From a bacterium (lineage in GTDB: Bacteria; Myxococcota_A; Polyangia; Nannocystales; Nannocystaceae): DNA of 64,000 bases. The notes beneath the pieces were generated by a model, which saw only the letters and a list, made by a program, of their open reading frames with translations, was not told where the DNA came from and searched no databases. Made by a program: the position numbers and the translations under genes. This document shows, piece after piece, positions 1-9,496 of the stretch (position 1 is its first letter; each line of letters begins with the position of its first letter). The stretch lies in assembly GCA_024742475.1 (NCBI GenBank), contig JANSYI010000032.1, positions 38,896 to 102,895 on the forward strand. Reading direction: 5' to 3'.

Positions 1-548
1 CCTTCGGGGTCGACCTGCGACGCCAGCGCTTGGAGATCTTCGACCTGCAGCGACGGGTCGCCGCCGCCACGCAAGATCAGGGTGTCGCCGTCGCGAAGCA
101 CGGCCGTCTCGAAGCGGTAGTCCGCGCCGAGCAGGGTCATCGCGGCGGTGGCGGTGAGCAGCTTGTGGTTGCTCGCGGGGTTGAGCGGCCGCTGACCGTG
201 GTGCTCGAAGATGGTCTCGCCGGTCCGCAGGTCCTTCACCGCGATGCCCAGCTCGGCCTCGTCGTCCATCGTCGCGGCCAGCCGCTGCAGGGCCGAGGCG
301 AGCGCGGGGTGTGCACGCGAGGCCGACGCGCTGGGCACCTCGGGCAGCGAGTCCAGGCGAGCGTCGATGCGGACCTGCCATGCCGTGCGAGCCGGCGCCT
401 CGTGGGCGGGCCGTGGCTCGGGCAGCGCGGCGGCTGCCACGGTGAGCGCCGCCGCAGCCCCGTCTTGCGCGCCCGCGCTCTGCGTGGGGTGGAGCAGGCT
501 GGATGCGAGCACTGCCGCAGCGGAAAACGCGAGAGAACGGGGGAACAT
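1..548 (-). CDS. dacB: PBP4-type D-Ala-D-Ala carboxypeptidase (S13 family), 3' end cut by window
   Basis: Only the first 182 codons lie in the window. The protein begins with a Sec signal-like segment (residues 1-27, a hydrophobic AAAVLASSLL core). It then has the PBP4 hallmark PASNHKL, where the SxxK catalytic pair is Ser126/Lys129, and the family segment LRGGGDPSL near residue 160. S13 enzymes are periplasmic DD-carboxypeptidases/endopeptidases that trim peptidoglycan; the SxN and KTG motifs would lie beyond the edge. GAAGG sits about 6 bases before the ATG at 548, so this mRNA looks leadered. It is divergent from serS. The family call is firm from the SxxK context; the exact subtype is inferred. 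Confidence 0.85.
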   Translation of the reverse strand, partial: MFPRSLAFSAAAVLASSLLHPTQSAGAQDGAAAALTVAAAALPEPRPAHEAPARTAWQVRIDARLDSLPEVPSASASRAHPALASALQRLAATMDDEAELGIAVKDLRTGETIFEHHGQRPLNPASNHKLLTATAAMTLLGADYRFETAVLRDGDTLILRGGGDPSLQVEDLQALASQVDPE

Positions 549-589
549 GGCGGCCTTCAGGCCGAGCGAGGTGAACTGTGTGCTCGGTG

Positions 590-601
590 TACCTACAGGT
601 A
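590..601. promoter_or_regulatory. Small palindrome in the dacB/serS divergent region
   Basis: TACCT-ac-AGGTA is a perfect 5+2+5 palindrome lying between the dacB and serS starts. It could be an operator or chance; nothing else supports it. Confidence 0.2.
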
Positions 602-654
602 GCAGTGTGTAATCTCCGGTCCAAGAAATCGGACCAGCGGCCGTCCGATGGCGC

Positions 655-660
655 TACCTT
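655..660 (+). promoter_or_regulatory. Candidate -10 box for serS (TACCTT)
   Basis: TACCTT ends 8 bases before the ATG at 669 with no Shine-Dalgarno between. This favours a leaderless serS mRNA and the start at 669 rather than the upstream in-frame ATG at 648. No clear -35 is seen. Confidence 0.45.
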
Positions 661-668
661 CGGCCCGC

Positions 669-2016
669 ATGCTGGACATCAAGCTCCTGCGTACCGAGCC
701 GGACCTGCTGGTCTCGACCCTGCGCGACCGTGGGGTACGGCTGTTCGAAGACCTGACCGAGGGTGACTGGGCGCGTGCGTCCGTCGACCGGCTCGCCGAG
801 CTCGACGGTCAGTACCGGAGCCTCCTTCAAGAGGAGGAGTCGATCCGGCGGGAGATGAACGAGAACGCCACCGCGATGAAGGCCGTGGGCAAGCTCCCCA
901 AGGAGGAGCAGGCGGCCGCCCGTACCCCGCTGATCGAGGCGGGCCGGGTGCTGCGCGAGCGCGAGAAGGACATCAAGGTCAAGGCCGAGGCGGCGATGAA
1001 CGCTCGGGACGAGGCGTGGGGGCACATGCCCAACATCACGCACCCCGACGCGCCGCGCGGGCACACCGACGACGACCACAGGACGACGCACACCTGGGGG
1101 ACGCCGCGCGACTTCGAGTCCGAGGGCTTCGCCGCGCGCGACCACCTGCAGATCGCCGAAGACCTGGACCTCGTCGACTTCGCCGCCGGGTCCAAGGTGG
1201 TCGGCGCCAAGTTCTACTACCTCAAGAACGACGCCGTGCTGCTCGACCTCGCGCTGCAGCGCTTCGCGCTCGACATCGCGGCCAAGCACGGGTTCACGCT
1301 GCACATCACGCCCGACCTGGCCCGCGTGGACATCCTGCAGGGCCTCGGCTTCAACCCGCGCGGCGAGTCGACCCAGGTCTACAGCATCGCCGACTCCGAC
1401 CTGTGCCTCGTCGGCACGGCCGAGATCACGCTTGGCGGCATGTTTGCCGACTCGATCCTCGATCGCGAGGAGCTGCCGATCCTCGTCGCCGGGCTCTCGC
1501 ACTGCTTTCGCACCGAAGCCGGCGCGGCGGGCAAGGAGTCGCGGGGCCTGTACCGCGTGCACCAGTTCACCAAGGTCGAGCTGTTCGCCTTCGTCGAGGG
1601 CGACCTCGAGGTCTCCGAGGCCATGCACGAGCGCATGCGGGACATCGAGGAGGAGATCTTCCAGAAGCTCGAGCTGCCCTACCGCGTGCTCGACATCGCC
1701 AGCGGCGACCTGGGCGGGCCGGCGTATCGAAAGTACGACATCGAGGCGTGGATGCCCGGGCGCGGCGAGTACGGCGAGGTGACCAGCACCTCCAACTGCA
1801 CCGACTACCAGGCGCGACGCCTGCGGGTCCGCTACCGCACCGAGGCGCCGGCGGACGGCAAGAAGTCCAAGGGCAAGAACCGCTTCGTGCACATGCTCAA
1901 CGGCACGGCGATCGCCAACACGCGGACCATCCTCGCCGTGCTCGAGAACCATCAGCAAGAAGACGGCACGGTGCGGGTCCCCGAGGCCCTGCGGCCCTAC
2001 TTCGGCAAAGACGCGA

Positions 2017-2030
<14 letters not shown>
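669..2030 (+). CDS. serS: Seryl-tRNA synthetase
   Basis: This cytoplasmic class II aminoacyl-tRNA synthetase charges tRNA-Ser (and tRNA-Sec) with serine. The 453-residue protein starts MLDIKLLR, the usual SerRS N-terminus, followed by the helical coiled-coil tRNA-binding arm (about 30-105). Motif 2 is recognisable in FRTEAGAAGKESRGLYR, and motif 3 in NGTAIANTRTILAVLEN near the C-terminus. An in-frame ATG at 648 would add seven residues, but the family N-terminus and the -10-like box at 655-660 favour 669. The last 14 bases overlap the convergent gene ending at 2017. Length and motifs are typical; I see nothing odd. Confidence 0.97.
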
Positions 2031-3074
<1,044 letters not shown>

Positions 3075-3078
<4 letters not shown>

Positions 3079-3746
3079 TGAGGCAGGCAGGCCTCGCGCT
3101 TCTCATTGTACGCGCAGTTCGGCAGCTCGGTGCACAGCTTCGGGTCGACCACCTCCGTACACGGGGCGCAGGCGAGCGAGAAGCACGTCTCGAGCACTTC
3201 GACGCAGCCCTTGGTCTTACCGCACAGCCCGACCTCGAGCTCGCTGCATTCGGCCTCGAACTCGCAATCGCTGGGTACGCAGCTGGTCTCTTCCCAGATG
3301 CACTCGGGGGCGAACTCGAGGCACTGCGACTCTTCGGCGGCGTCGCACTCGTTGATGGTGCAGCTCTCGCCGTCCCACAGGCACACGGGAAAGGCGAGCT
3401 CGCACGAGTCGACCTCCTTGCGAAGGCAGTCTGATGGCTCCTCGGTCTCTCCGCCCCGCCCCCCGCTCGACGAACTCGACTCGGGGTCCCTGGTCGTCCC
3501 GTCCTCGTCGCCCTGCGTCGTCGAGGTGGGGTCGGCGGACGTCGCGTCTTCGGTGGTGCCTGGGTTCGCGGCGCTCGTCGTGCCCGGATCGGGCCCGTCG
3601 GTGGTCGGGCCTCCGGCGTCGTCGTCGTCGTCGTCGGCCGAGGTCGAAGCGTTGGCACCGGTGGAGGCGTCGACCTCGGGCCCCACGAAGAAGTCCGCGG
3701 TGCATCCCGAGACCGCCACGGCCAGCGCGAGGAGAGACGCTCTCAC
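3075..3746 (-). CDS. Cys-rich lipoprotein of the ECF sigma operon
   Basis: The 223-residue product has a lipoprotein signal: VRASLLALAVAVSG then Cys15 in a lipobox. Residues about 20-100 form a low-complexity Asp/Ser/Thr/Gly linker. The C-terminal 120 residues hold about 19 Cys in an acidic context, with recurring motifs of the kind FPVCLW and EFAPECIWEETSC. The start is GTG at 3746, inside a GTGA overlap with the upstream stop; a longer upstream reading frame has no plausible N-terminus. It is co-translated between the membrane protein (3743-4891) and the barrel-like protein. No named family is recognised. The Cys spacing resembles that of the divergent repeat lipoprotein at 5644, so the two may be related in function (inference). 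Confidence 0.8.
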
Positions 3747-4891
3747 TGCGGGGCCCCCTCGTCGCCCGCGCTCAGCTCTCGCTGCGCCTGCTGCCGGAAC
3801 GAACCGCGCGGCATCTGTTCGAGGTAGTCGCGCCAGCACGCCGTCTTGTCGGACCCACGGGCTCGACGACACAGCCCCGCGCGAGCGTCGTCGGCGAAGC
3901 GGCCGCTGGGGAAGCGCCGCAGGTACGCCCTCCACAGGGCGACGGGCGAGCGTTTGCGCTGACGCTGCAGGGTGAACAGCTCGCCGTAGGCGCTCTCTCC
4001 CCAGCTTCCGCGGGGATCGAGGCCAATGATCCTTCGAAACGCGCCCTCCGCCTCCGCGAGGCGGCCCGCAGCCCAGGCCGCGTTGGCCTGCTGCTCGAGC
4101 GCGGACAAGCGCTCGCGTCGAGACGGCGCCCTCGGTGCGCGCCGCACCTTCGCGGCGGGCTCGTCGGGCGTGGCGAGCTCGGTGGGGTCGGGTTCCGGTT
4201 GCGGTTCAGGTTGCGGTTCCGGTTGCGGCGTGGGAGGGGGGTCGGGGTGCTCCTCGAGCACCTGGCTCTCGCGGGATGGGGCCGGCTTGGGCGAGAGCAT
4301 CGCCTCGCTCGGAGCCTCGTCTTGCGCACCCCACAGCGTTCCCCCGCGCGATCCGACCCAGGTCGCGACCCCGGCACCGACCCCGAGCGCCAGGAGGAGC
4401 CCGGCGGCGACACCGAGCTTGTAGACGCCGCGCCAACCGCTGGCGGGCTCGGACCGCATGGCCTGCGCGGCGCGTCCTGTCGCGATCGCGTGATCGACAT
4501 GGCCCCGCACGTCGCGGACGAACGCGTCGAGGGCGGGGTCGTCTTGGCCATCGCGCACCCTGGCCGCGTCACGCAGCGAGATGATCGGCGCGTACTTCCC
4601 GACCTCTTCGACGGCGGATGATGGCACACGAGCGGGGTCGAGCGCGTGTGCGCGGGTGACCACGGCCAAGAAGTCGGGCGCGACGCTGCCGTCGTCGTCC
4701 TCGACGCGCGCCGCGACCTCTGCCACGAGGGCGTCGAACTCTGCGTCGGGCGCTTCGGCTTCGGCCATGCCCGCGGCGCGAGCCATCATCGCCTCGAAGT
4801 CGGGCTGGATGTCTTCGGCGTGCAGCTCTCCCTCGACGCCAGCGGCGACGTCGCCGAGGAAGGCGTCGAGGTCGTGGTCGTGGTCGGTCAT
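3743..4891 (-). CDS. Membrane protein, likely anti-sigma factor with periplasmic TPR-like domain
   Basis: The gene starts with ATG at 4891 in an ATGA overlap with the sigma factor stop, the usual sigma/anti-sigma arrangement. The 382-residue protein has an acidic cytoplasmic N-terminus with three related modules of about 40 residues (LDAFLGDVAAGVE, FDALVAEVAARVE, LDAFVRDVRGHVD). One transmembrane helix follows (about 156-180), then a Pro/Gln/Glu linker (about 208-245), then a helical TPR-like domain (about 255-382). No zinc-binding HxxxCxxC motif of classical ZAS anti-sigma factors is seen. The anti-sigma role is inferred from position and topology. TPR-like C-termini are common in myxobacterial proteins of this position. 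Confidence 0.8.
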   Translation of the reverse strand: MTDHDHDLDAFLGDVAAGVEGELHAEDIQPDFEAMMARAAGMAEAEAPDAEFDALVAEVAARVEDDDGSVAPDFLAVVTRAHALDPARVPSSAVEEVGKYAPIISLRDAARVRDGQDDPALDAFVRDVRGHVDHAIATGRAAQAMRSEPASGWRGVYKLGVAAGLLLALGVGAGVATWVGSRGGTLWGAQDEAPSEAMLSPKPAPSRESQVLEEHPDPPPTPQPEPQPEPQPEPDPTELATPDEPAAKVRRAPRAPSRRERLSALEQQANAAWAAGRLAEAEGAFRRIIGLDPRGSWGESAYGELFTLQRQRKRSPVALWRAYLRRFPSGRFADDARAGLCRRARGSDKTACWRDYLEQMPRGSFRQQAQRELSAGDEGAPQ

Positions 4892-5511
4892 GGGCCGGCC
4901 CCTTTGGGGTTGAGCCAGCCGAGTCGCTCGAGCTCGCGCCGGATCTTCTCGCGGGCACGTGACGCGCGGACCGAGAGGTTGCCCGGCGTGATGCCGAGCT
5001 TTTCGGCGGCCTCCGCCGGTGTGTTGCCTTGAAGGTCGCGCAGGACGAACGCCTCGCGCAGGTTCTCGGGCAACGTCTCGAGCACCGCGTAGAGCGCTTC
5101 GGTCTTCTTGCGGCTGAGGTGGGCCTGGTCGAGTCGGGGGGCGACCGCGGCGTCGCACGCTGCGTGCATGGTGCGAAGCCGCTCGTGCGCGGTCGCCGTG
5201 TTTCGCTGCGCGCGCCAGTGGTTGCGCACCACGTTGAGCGCGATCCCGTGCAGCCAGGTGGAGAAGGTGGCGCGGCGATCGAAGGAGGGCAGCTTGACCA
5301 GCGCCCTCGCAAACGCCTCCTGCACCAGCTCCTCGGTCACCGAGGCGTCGCCCGTCAGGAATCGGACGTGGCGCACCAGAGGGGTGAAGTGGGTGCGGTA
5401 GAGGACGGCCCACGCCTGCATGTCGCCACCGCGCGCACGCTCGACCAGCCCGGCTTCGCTGCCGTCGTGGTCGGGTGCTGGCGCGTGGCCAGGCGTGGCT
5501 CGTGGTCCCAT
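4888..5511 (-). CDS. ECF-family RNA polymerase sigma factor
   Basis: This 207-residue sigma-70 family protein has only regions 2 and 4. Region 2 (about 20-95) contains ELVQEAFARAL and FSTWLHGIALNVVRNHWR. Region 4 (about 135-195) contains the helix-turn-helix EAAEKLGITPGNLSVRASRA. It heads a four-gene minus-strand operon in which every junction is a 4-base overlap. The start is ATG at 5511. A motif at 5540-5557 upstream is mirrored in front of the divergent lipoprotein gene, so autoregulation plus control of that neighbour is plausible but unproven. The sigma call is firm; the signal sensed is unknown. Confidence 0.95.
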   Translation of the reverse strand: MGPRATPGHAPAPDHDGSEAGLVERARGGDMQAWAVLYRTHFTPLVRHVRFLTGDASVTEELVQEAFARALVKLPSFDRRATFSTWLHGIALNVVRNHWRAQRNTATAHERLRTMHAACDAAVAPRLDQAHLSRKKTEALYAVLETLPENLREAFVLRDLQGNTPAEAAEKLGITPGNLSVRASRAREKIRRELERLGWLNPKGAGP

Positions 5512-5539
5512 CGACGGTTCGTACCCCCTCGCAAACCAA

Positions 5540-5609
5540 GATTACAGCCTTTGAACGCATTTCTCCCGACCGTGGATTCGTGGAAAAAAAGAGCGTTCGC
5601 CCTGTAATC
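5540..5609. promoter_or_regulatory. Divergent regulatory region with mirrored GCGTTC-N(3-5)-CTGTAATC motifs
   Basis: GATTACAG at 5540-5547 and CTGTAATC at 5602-5609 are perfect 8-base inverted copies. In each outward direction the octamer is preceded by GCGTTC, 5 bases away on the minus side (5558-5553) and 3 bases away on the plus side (5593-5598). Each octamer lies about 30 bases before the start codon it faces (5511 minus, 5644 plus). The composite could be the core of ECF-dependent divergent promoters or a regulator's paired sites. Confidence 0.6.
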
Positions 5610-5643
5610 GGCGGCCGGGTCGGGTGACGGACTGCCCGAGACC

Positions 5644-6450
5644 ATGAAGACGCTTCAACTCATTCAAAACCTTGGCCTTGGCTTCACCCTTCTCCTCGCA
5701 CCCCTCTCGCTCGGTTGCGAAGTCGAGCCCGATGAGGCCGAGATGGACGAGGGCGAGAGCGAGGGCGAGGACGACGACGGCGAGGACGACGACGGCGAAG
5801 GCGAAGGCGGAGAGAGTGATGGCGCCGACAGTGGAGACGACGGCGACGGCGAAGACGACGACGGCGAAGACGACGACGGCGAGGATGAGGACACCGGCGA
5901 CGACGAGGGCGACGAGTGTGCCGAAGCGGCCGAGATCTGCGAACTCGAGGAGCTGACCGAGGAAGAGTGCGCGGCGGAGTTCCCCGAGTGCTTCGAAGGC
6001 GGCGAGACCGGCGAAGACGGAGACGAGTGCGCCGAGGCGCTCGAGATCTGCGAGCTCGAAGAACTCACCGAAGAGCAGTGTGCGGCGGAGTTCCCCGAGT
6101 GCTTCGAGGGCGGCGGAGAAGGCGGCGGGGACGAGTGCGCCGAGGCGCTCGAGATCTGCGAACTCGAGGAGCTGACCGAGGAGCAGTGCGCGGCGGAGTT
6201 CCCCGACTGCTTCGAAGGCGGGGGTGAAGGCGGCGGAGACGAGTGCGCCGAGGCGCAGGAGATCTGCGAGCAAGAAGAGCTGACCGAGGAGCAGTGCGCG
6301 GCGGAGTTCCCCGACTGCTTCGAGGGCGGAGGCGAAGGCGGCGGCGGCGAAGGCGGCGGCGGAGAAGCGTGCGAGGGCGTCGGGGCCCTCTGCGAGAAGC
6401 TCGAGCTGACCGAAGAAGAGTGCGTGGCGGAGTTCCCCGACTGCTTCTAG
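5644..6450 (+). CDS. Acidic lipoprotein with five Cys4 repeats
   Basis: This 268-residue product has a lipoprotein signal (hydrophobic LGLGFTLLLAPLSLG followed by Cys25). A very acidic Asp/Glu/Gly linker follows (about 27-89). Then come five tandem units of 36-41 residues starting at bases 5911, 6022, 6130, 6238 and 6361. Each unit carries the spacing C-x6-C-x9-C-x6-C with core motifs ELEELTEE and AAEFPECF, joined by Gly/Glu spacers. I recognise no family. The Cys pattern could form disulphides or bind metal; this is inference. It is divergent from the ECF sigma operon and shares mirrored upstream motifs, so it is a candidate target of that sigma factor. Confidence 0.85.
   Translation: MKTLQLIQNLGLGFTLLLAPLSLGCEVEPDEAEMDEGESEGEDDDGEDDDGEGEGGESDGADSGDDGDGEDDDGEDDDGEDEDTGDDEGDECAEAAEICELEELTEEECAAEFPECFEGGETGEDGDECAEALEICELEELTEEQCAAEFPECFEGGGEGGGDECAEALEICELEELTEEQCAAEFPDCFEGGGEGGGDECAEAQEICEQEELTEEQCAAEFPDCFEGGGEGGGGEGGGGEACEGVGALCEKLELTEEECVAEFPDCF
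5911..6447 (+). repeat. Five tandem 108-123 bp coding repeats
   Basis: Units begin at 5911, 6022, 6130, 6238 and 6361 and encode the Cys4 module. Units 2 and 3 are nearly identical; units 1 and 5 are the most divergent, as expected if the array expanded from the middle. Confidence 0.9.
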
Positions 6451-6469
6451 CGCTGGCTGACTGGGCACC

Positions 6470-7549
6470 TCAGCGAGCGACGACGTCGACCCACACGAGG
6501 TGATGATCCGAGGGCGTGTCTGCGGACGCGCCCTCGTTTTCGTTCCAGTGCACGCCCGCGTCGCGCACGGCGAGCGTGCGCGAGGGCAGGGCGTAGTCGA
6601 CCCGGAGGTTGCCGACGACCTCGTCGTCGAAGTCGGCGGTATCGAGCGCAGGGTCGCCGCGGTGGGTCGCGTTGGCCTTCGCTTGGCTCGAGGCGGCGAC
6701 GACGCCCCCCGCCGAGCGCGGCTGCGGGTCGATGAGGCGAGGGTGCGAGAGCAGGGCCGCGATGCCAGAGATCGCGTCGCCGTCGACAGGGTCCGCGTTC
6801 AGATCGCCGAGGACGACGAAGCGAGCCGCTGGCGGCATCGAGTCGATGTGGTGCACCCAGAACAGGATCTCGTCGCGGTTGCGATGGCCGTTGCGATCCT
6901 CGGGGCCGTCGAAGGCGGGGGGCGTGGGGTGGCTGATCAGCAGGTGGAGCGGACCCAAGGGCGCGTCGACGAGTACGTCGCAGTGGTTCTTCGAGGACAG
7001 GGGCAGCACGGCGCGTGCCGGTGCGGAGTAGTAGTCCGCCGGCGCCGGGGTGCTCGGGTCGTCGGGCAAGCGCGCCCAGGGCAGCGACGCCCAGGGCAGG
7101 TCACCAAAGCACCGGGTCTCGCGGATCGGGTGGCGCGACAGGACCGCCATGCCGTACTGCCCCCGGTAGCGCCCATAGCCCCGCGCGTCGCCGGGCAGAT
7201 CGCTCGCCCCGTCGCGGTCGAGGTCGAGGCCCGTCGGGACGCCGGTGTTGCTCGGCGGGACGAAGCGGTGAGGGTAGGGCCGACCGGGGATCGCCTCGGC
7301 GAAGACATCGGCGGCGTCCGGGTCGATCTCGTTGATGAGCACGATGTCGGGGTCCACCTCCACGAGGACGCGTGCCACGGCGGCGGCCTGCGGGTCACCG
7401 GCGACGATGTCCGAGCGCAGCGCTCCGGCCTCGGCGCGATATAGCGACGCGTTGAACGTCGCCACGCGCAGCGCCGGGGCCGGGGATGCGCACGCCGAGC
7501 CCAGGCAGGCGAGCAGCGTCAGCCTCGAAGCTCGGCCAGCGCTCGCCAC
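6470..7549 (-). CDS. Endonuclease/exonuclease/phosphatase-family lipoprotein
   Basis: The 359-residue protein belongs to the Mg-dependent EEP (DNase I-like) fold. Motifs in order are RVATFN (start of the fold), DIVLINEID (metal-binding Glu), LLISHPTPP, VVLGDLNADP (catalytic Asp/Asn) and the C-terminal SDHHLVWVDV (catalytic Asp-His). The start is set at GTG 7549, which yields a lipoprotein signal (LTLLACLGSAC, Cys20). A much longer upstream reading frame is a shadow of the sigma gene on the other strand. It overlaps the upstream LspA-like gene by 31 bases. The substrate is unknown: EEP proteins cleave nucleic acids, phospholipids or other phosphoesters. Surface localisation is inferred. Confidence 0.85.
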   Translation of the reverse strand: MASAGRASRLTLLACLGSACASPAPALRVATFNASLYRAEAGALRSDIVAGDPQAAAVARVLVEVDPDIVLINEIDPDAADVFAEAIPGRPYPHRFVPPSNTGVPTGLDLDRDGASDLPGDARGYGRYRGQYGMAVLSRHPIRETRCFGDLPWASLPWARLPDDPSTPAPADYYSAPARAVLPLSSKNHCDVLVDAPLGPLHLLISHPTPPAFDGPEDRNGHRNRDEILFWVHHIDSMPPAARFVVLGDLNADPVDGDAISGIAALLSHPRLIDPQPRSAGGVVAASSQAKANATHRGDPALDTADFDDEVVGNLRVDYALPSRTLAVRDAGVHWNENEGASADTPSDHHLVWVDVVAR

Positions 7550-8061
7550 AACAACCACACCGCCGCCCAGGCGACCGCCACGTCGGCCAAGCCCAGGTGC
7601 AGGCCCGCGACCGAGAACTCCGCGAAGCTCGTGCCCGCGTCCATCATGCGAGGGACGGCGTGCACGACGAGGCCGCCCCACAAGGTGCCCAGCGCGAGCG
7701 CGTCGCCGCGGGTGCGACGACTCCAGCGCAACACGAGGATGCCCACGACGGTCGCAACGGCGAGCAGCGCCAGCCCGTACAGCGGCCCCATGCCCTCGGG
7801 CACGGCGAGATCCATCGGCGTCGCGCCGCTGCGCGAAGTGGGTTCGAGCGATGCTCCGCCGACGAGGGCGACACCCGAGCAGCCGGGGGGAATCGTCCAC
7901 AAGGCGGCCAGCGCATCGTCCAACGTGGAGGTGGTTGGGCACGCGCCCGCCCGCGCGAGGACCTTGACCCAGCTGTCGCAGACGCCCAGCCAGGCTCCGA
8001 ACAGCAGCCCCGAGAGGAGCGCGCCGCCTCCAAGGGGCGGGTTGGCATCCGATTGCGACAT
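7519..8061 (-). CDS. Integral membrane protein resembling signal peptidase II (LspA), active site altered
   Basis: The 180-residue protein has about four hydrophobic segments and the length of LspA. It carries DSWVKVLA, resembling the N-terminal D-x-x-x-K of signal peptidase II, and a C-terminal ADVAVAWAAVWLLW segment resembling the second catalytic box. The first box, normally GNxxDR, reads LWGGLVVHAVPRM, and the FN-x-AD box reads FSVAGLHLGLADV. At least one catalytic Asp therefore seems missing or displaced. It is probably a divergent or inactive LspA paralogue; a wholly different small membrane protein is possible. The start at 8061 (MSQSDANPP) is chosen over upstream in-frame ATGs because the extra residues are not protein-like. 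It is divergent from the sigma gene at 8177. Confidence 0.6.
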   Translation of the reverse strand: MSQSDANPPLGGGALLSGLLFGAWLGVCDSWVKVLARAGACPTTSTLDDALAALWTIPPGCSGVALVGGASLEPTSRSGATPMDLAVPEGMGPLYGLALLAVATVVGILVLRWSRRTRGDALALGTLWGGLVVHAVPRMMDAGTSFAEFSVAGLHLGLADVAVAWAAVWLLWRALAELRG

Positions 8062-8164
8062 TTTCGCGACGCGCAATCCTCCCAGAAAACGGCTGCCACC
8101 ACCAGATGTCACTCGCCCCCCGGCCTCTGCGCAGGGAAGCGTTCCCCAGGCGCGTGGGGTGCGG

Positions 8165-8170
8165 TAGCAT
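8165..8170 (+). promoter_or_regulatory. Candidate -10 box (TAGCAT) for the sigma-70 gene
   Basis: TAGCAT ends 6 bases before the GTG start at 8177. No Shine-Dalgarno is present, consistent with a leaderless transcript. Confidence 0.45.
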
Positions 8171-8176
8171 CGCGGC

Positions 8177-9496
8177 GTGACGGCCCAAAAGGGCGAGACT
8201 TCTCCCAAGAGCGGGAACTCGGCAGAAGCCTCCAAGGAGACGAGCGCGCCCAAGAGCGGGCGTGGACGGGGGAGGCGCGGTCGCGTCTCTCCCTCCGATC
8301 CTGGGGACGACGCGAGCGCGCTCGGGATCTACTTCCGGGAGATGGCCGCCGTCTCGGTGATGACGCCGCAGCAAGAGCGCGAGGCCGCCGAGCAGATACT
8401 CGACGCGCGCACCAAGTACTGGCGTGCGATCTTCTCCTACCCGCCCTTCATCCCGGGCATCGCAGCGGTCGTCTGCGACACGTTCAACGAAGACGACCGG
8501 CCCGGCGAGCTGCTCGAGAGCATTCAGCGGACGTCTCGCAAGTACCGGGACCGTCAGACGCGGGCCAACGAGGACGCCTACGAACTCGATTGCCAGAAGC
8601 TCTCGGGCGAGATGGCGCGTCTGGACACCGACGGCCTCGCCTGCGAGCCCGTGTTCGAGGACCTCAACAACATCCTCGAGGGGCGACGCAACGACGTGAA
8701 GCTGCAGGTCACGCTTCCACCCACGGGCTCGGCTCCGTTCGCCAAGTACGTCGACCGCGTGCGGACGGCGGGCGCGGTGCTGTGGCGGCGCAAGGACCAG
8801 TTCGTCCGGGCCAACCTTCGCCTGGTCGTGACGATGGCGCGCCGCTACAACCGCGGCGCGCTCCCGCTGCCCGACCTCATCCAAGAGGGCAACATCGGGC
8901 TGATGAAGGCCGTCGACCGCTTCGACCCCGAGCGTGGCTTTCGTTTCAGCACCTACGCCAGCTGGTGGATTCGGCACGCGATCAGCCGCGCGCTGGCGGA
9001 CAAGGGCCGCGAGGTTCGCGTGCCCGTCCACATGATCGACGTCTATCACAAGCTCAAGCGCACCCGGCAGCGCTTCGCGACGCTCAAGGGACGCGAGCCC
9101 ACCGACGAGGAGCTCTCGCAACAGGCCGAGGTGCCGATCGAAAAGATCCAGCGGCTGCGGCAGTGCCTGCTCGACGCGGGCCCCAGCCTCGACAGCCCCG
9201 TTTCGGGGGCCGAGGGGCGCACCGTGGGCGAGCTCATCGAAGACGAGACCACGCCGCTGCCCGCCGAGATGCTGCAGGCGCGGGCCATGGGCGACAAGGT
9301 CCGCGAGCTGCTCGATCGGCTGCGCCCCATCGAAGCCGACGTCATCCGCAAACGCTTTGGCCTCGACCAGGGCGAGCCGATGACCCTGCGCGAGATCGGC
9401 GAGCAGTACTCGCTGTCTCGCGAGCGCATCCGCCAGCTTCAAGAACAGGCGCTCATCAAGATTCGCCGCGAGCTGCGTCGACAGGATCTGATGTGA
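8177..9496 (+). CDS. Sigma-70 family factor, group 1/2 (RpoD/SigA-like)
   Basis: The 439-residue sigma factor has a basic, Ser/Gly-rich N-terminal tail (1-45) and region 1.2 (about 48-80). A spacer of about 135 residues separates it from region 2 (about 210-285). Region 2 holds the core-binding LPDLIQEGNIGLMKAVDRFD and the -10-recognising FSTYASWWIRHAISRAL. Region 3 (about 290-370) and region 4 follow, with the -35-binding helix-turn-helix MTLREIGEQYSLSRERIRQ. No long acidic region 1.1 is visible, and the protein is shorter than typical RpoD. A group 2 alternative factor is therefore as likely as the housekeeping one. The start is GTG at 8177. A glutaredoxin gene overlaps its stop. Confidence 0.93.
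   Translation: MTAQKGETSPKSGNSAEASKETSAPKSGRGRGRRGRVSPSDPGDDASALGIYFREMAAVSVMTPQQEREAAEQILDARTKYWRAIFSYPPFIPGIAAVVCDTFNEDDRPGELLESIQRTSRKYRDRQTRANEDAYELDCQKLSGEMARLDTDGLACEPVFEDLNNILEGRRNDVKLQVTLPPTGSAPFAKYVDRVRTAGAVLWRRKDQFVRANLRLVVTMARRYNRGALPLPDLIQEGNIGLMKAVDRFDPERGFRFSTYASWWIRHAISRALADKGREVRVPVHMIDVYHKLKRTRQRFATLKGREPTDEELSQQAEVPIEKIQRLRQCLLDAGPSLDSPVSGAEGRTVGELIEDETTPLPAEMLQARAMGDKVRELLDRLRPIEADVIRKRFGLDQGEPMTLREIGEQYSLSRERIRQLQEQALIKIRRELRRQDLM

Noticed and set aside
654..1958. Long minus-strand open frame opposite serS (and similar antisense frames, for example 40675-43158)
   Set aside because: GC-rich codon bias on the real strand keeps the opposite frame open; the translations are Arg/His/Val/Leu-rich without family motifs.
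5580..5608. Sigma-54 promoter upstream of the Cys4 lipoprotein
   Set aside because: GG and GC elements are separated by 9 rather than 10 bases and the consensus flanks are missing.
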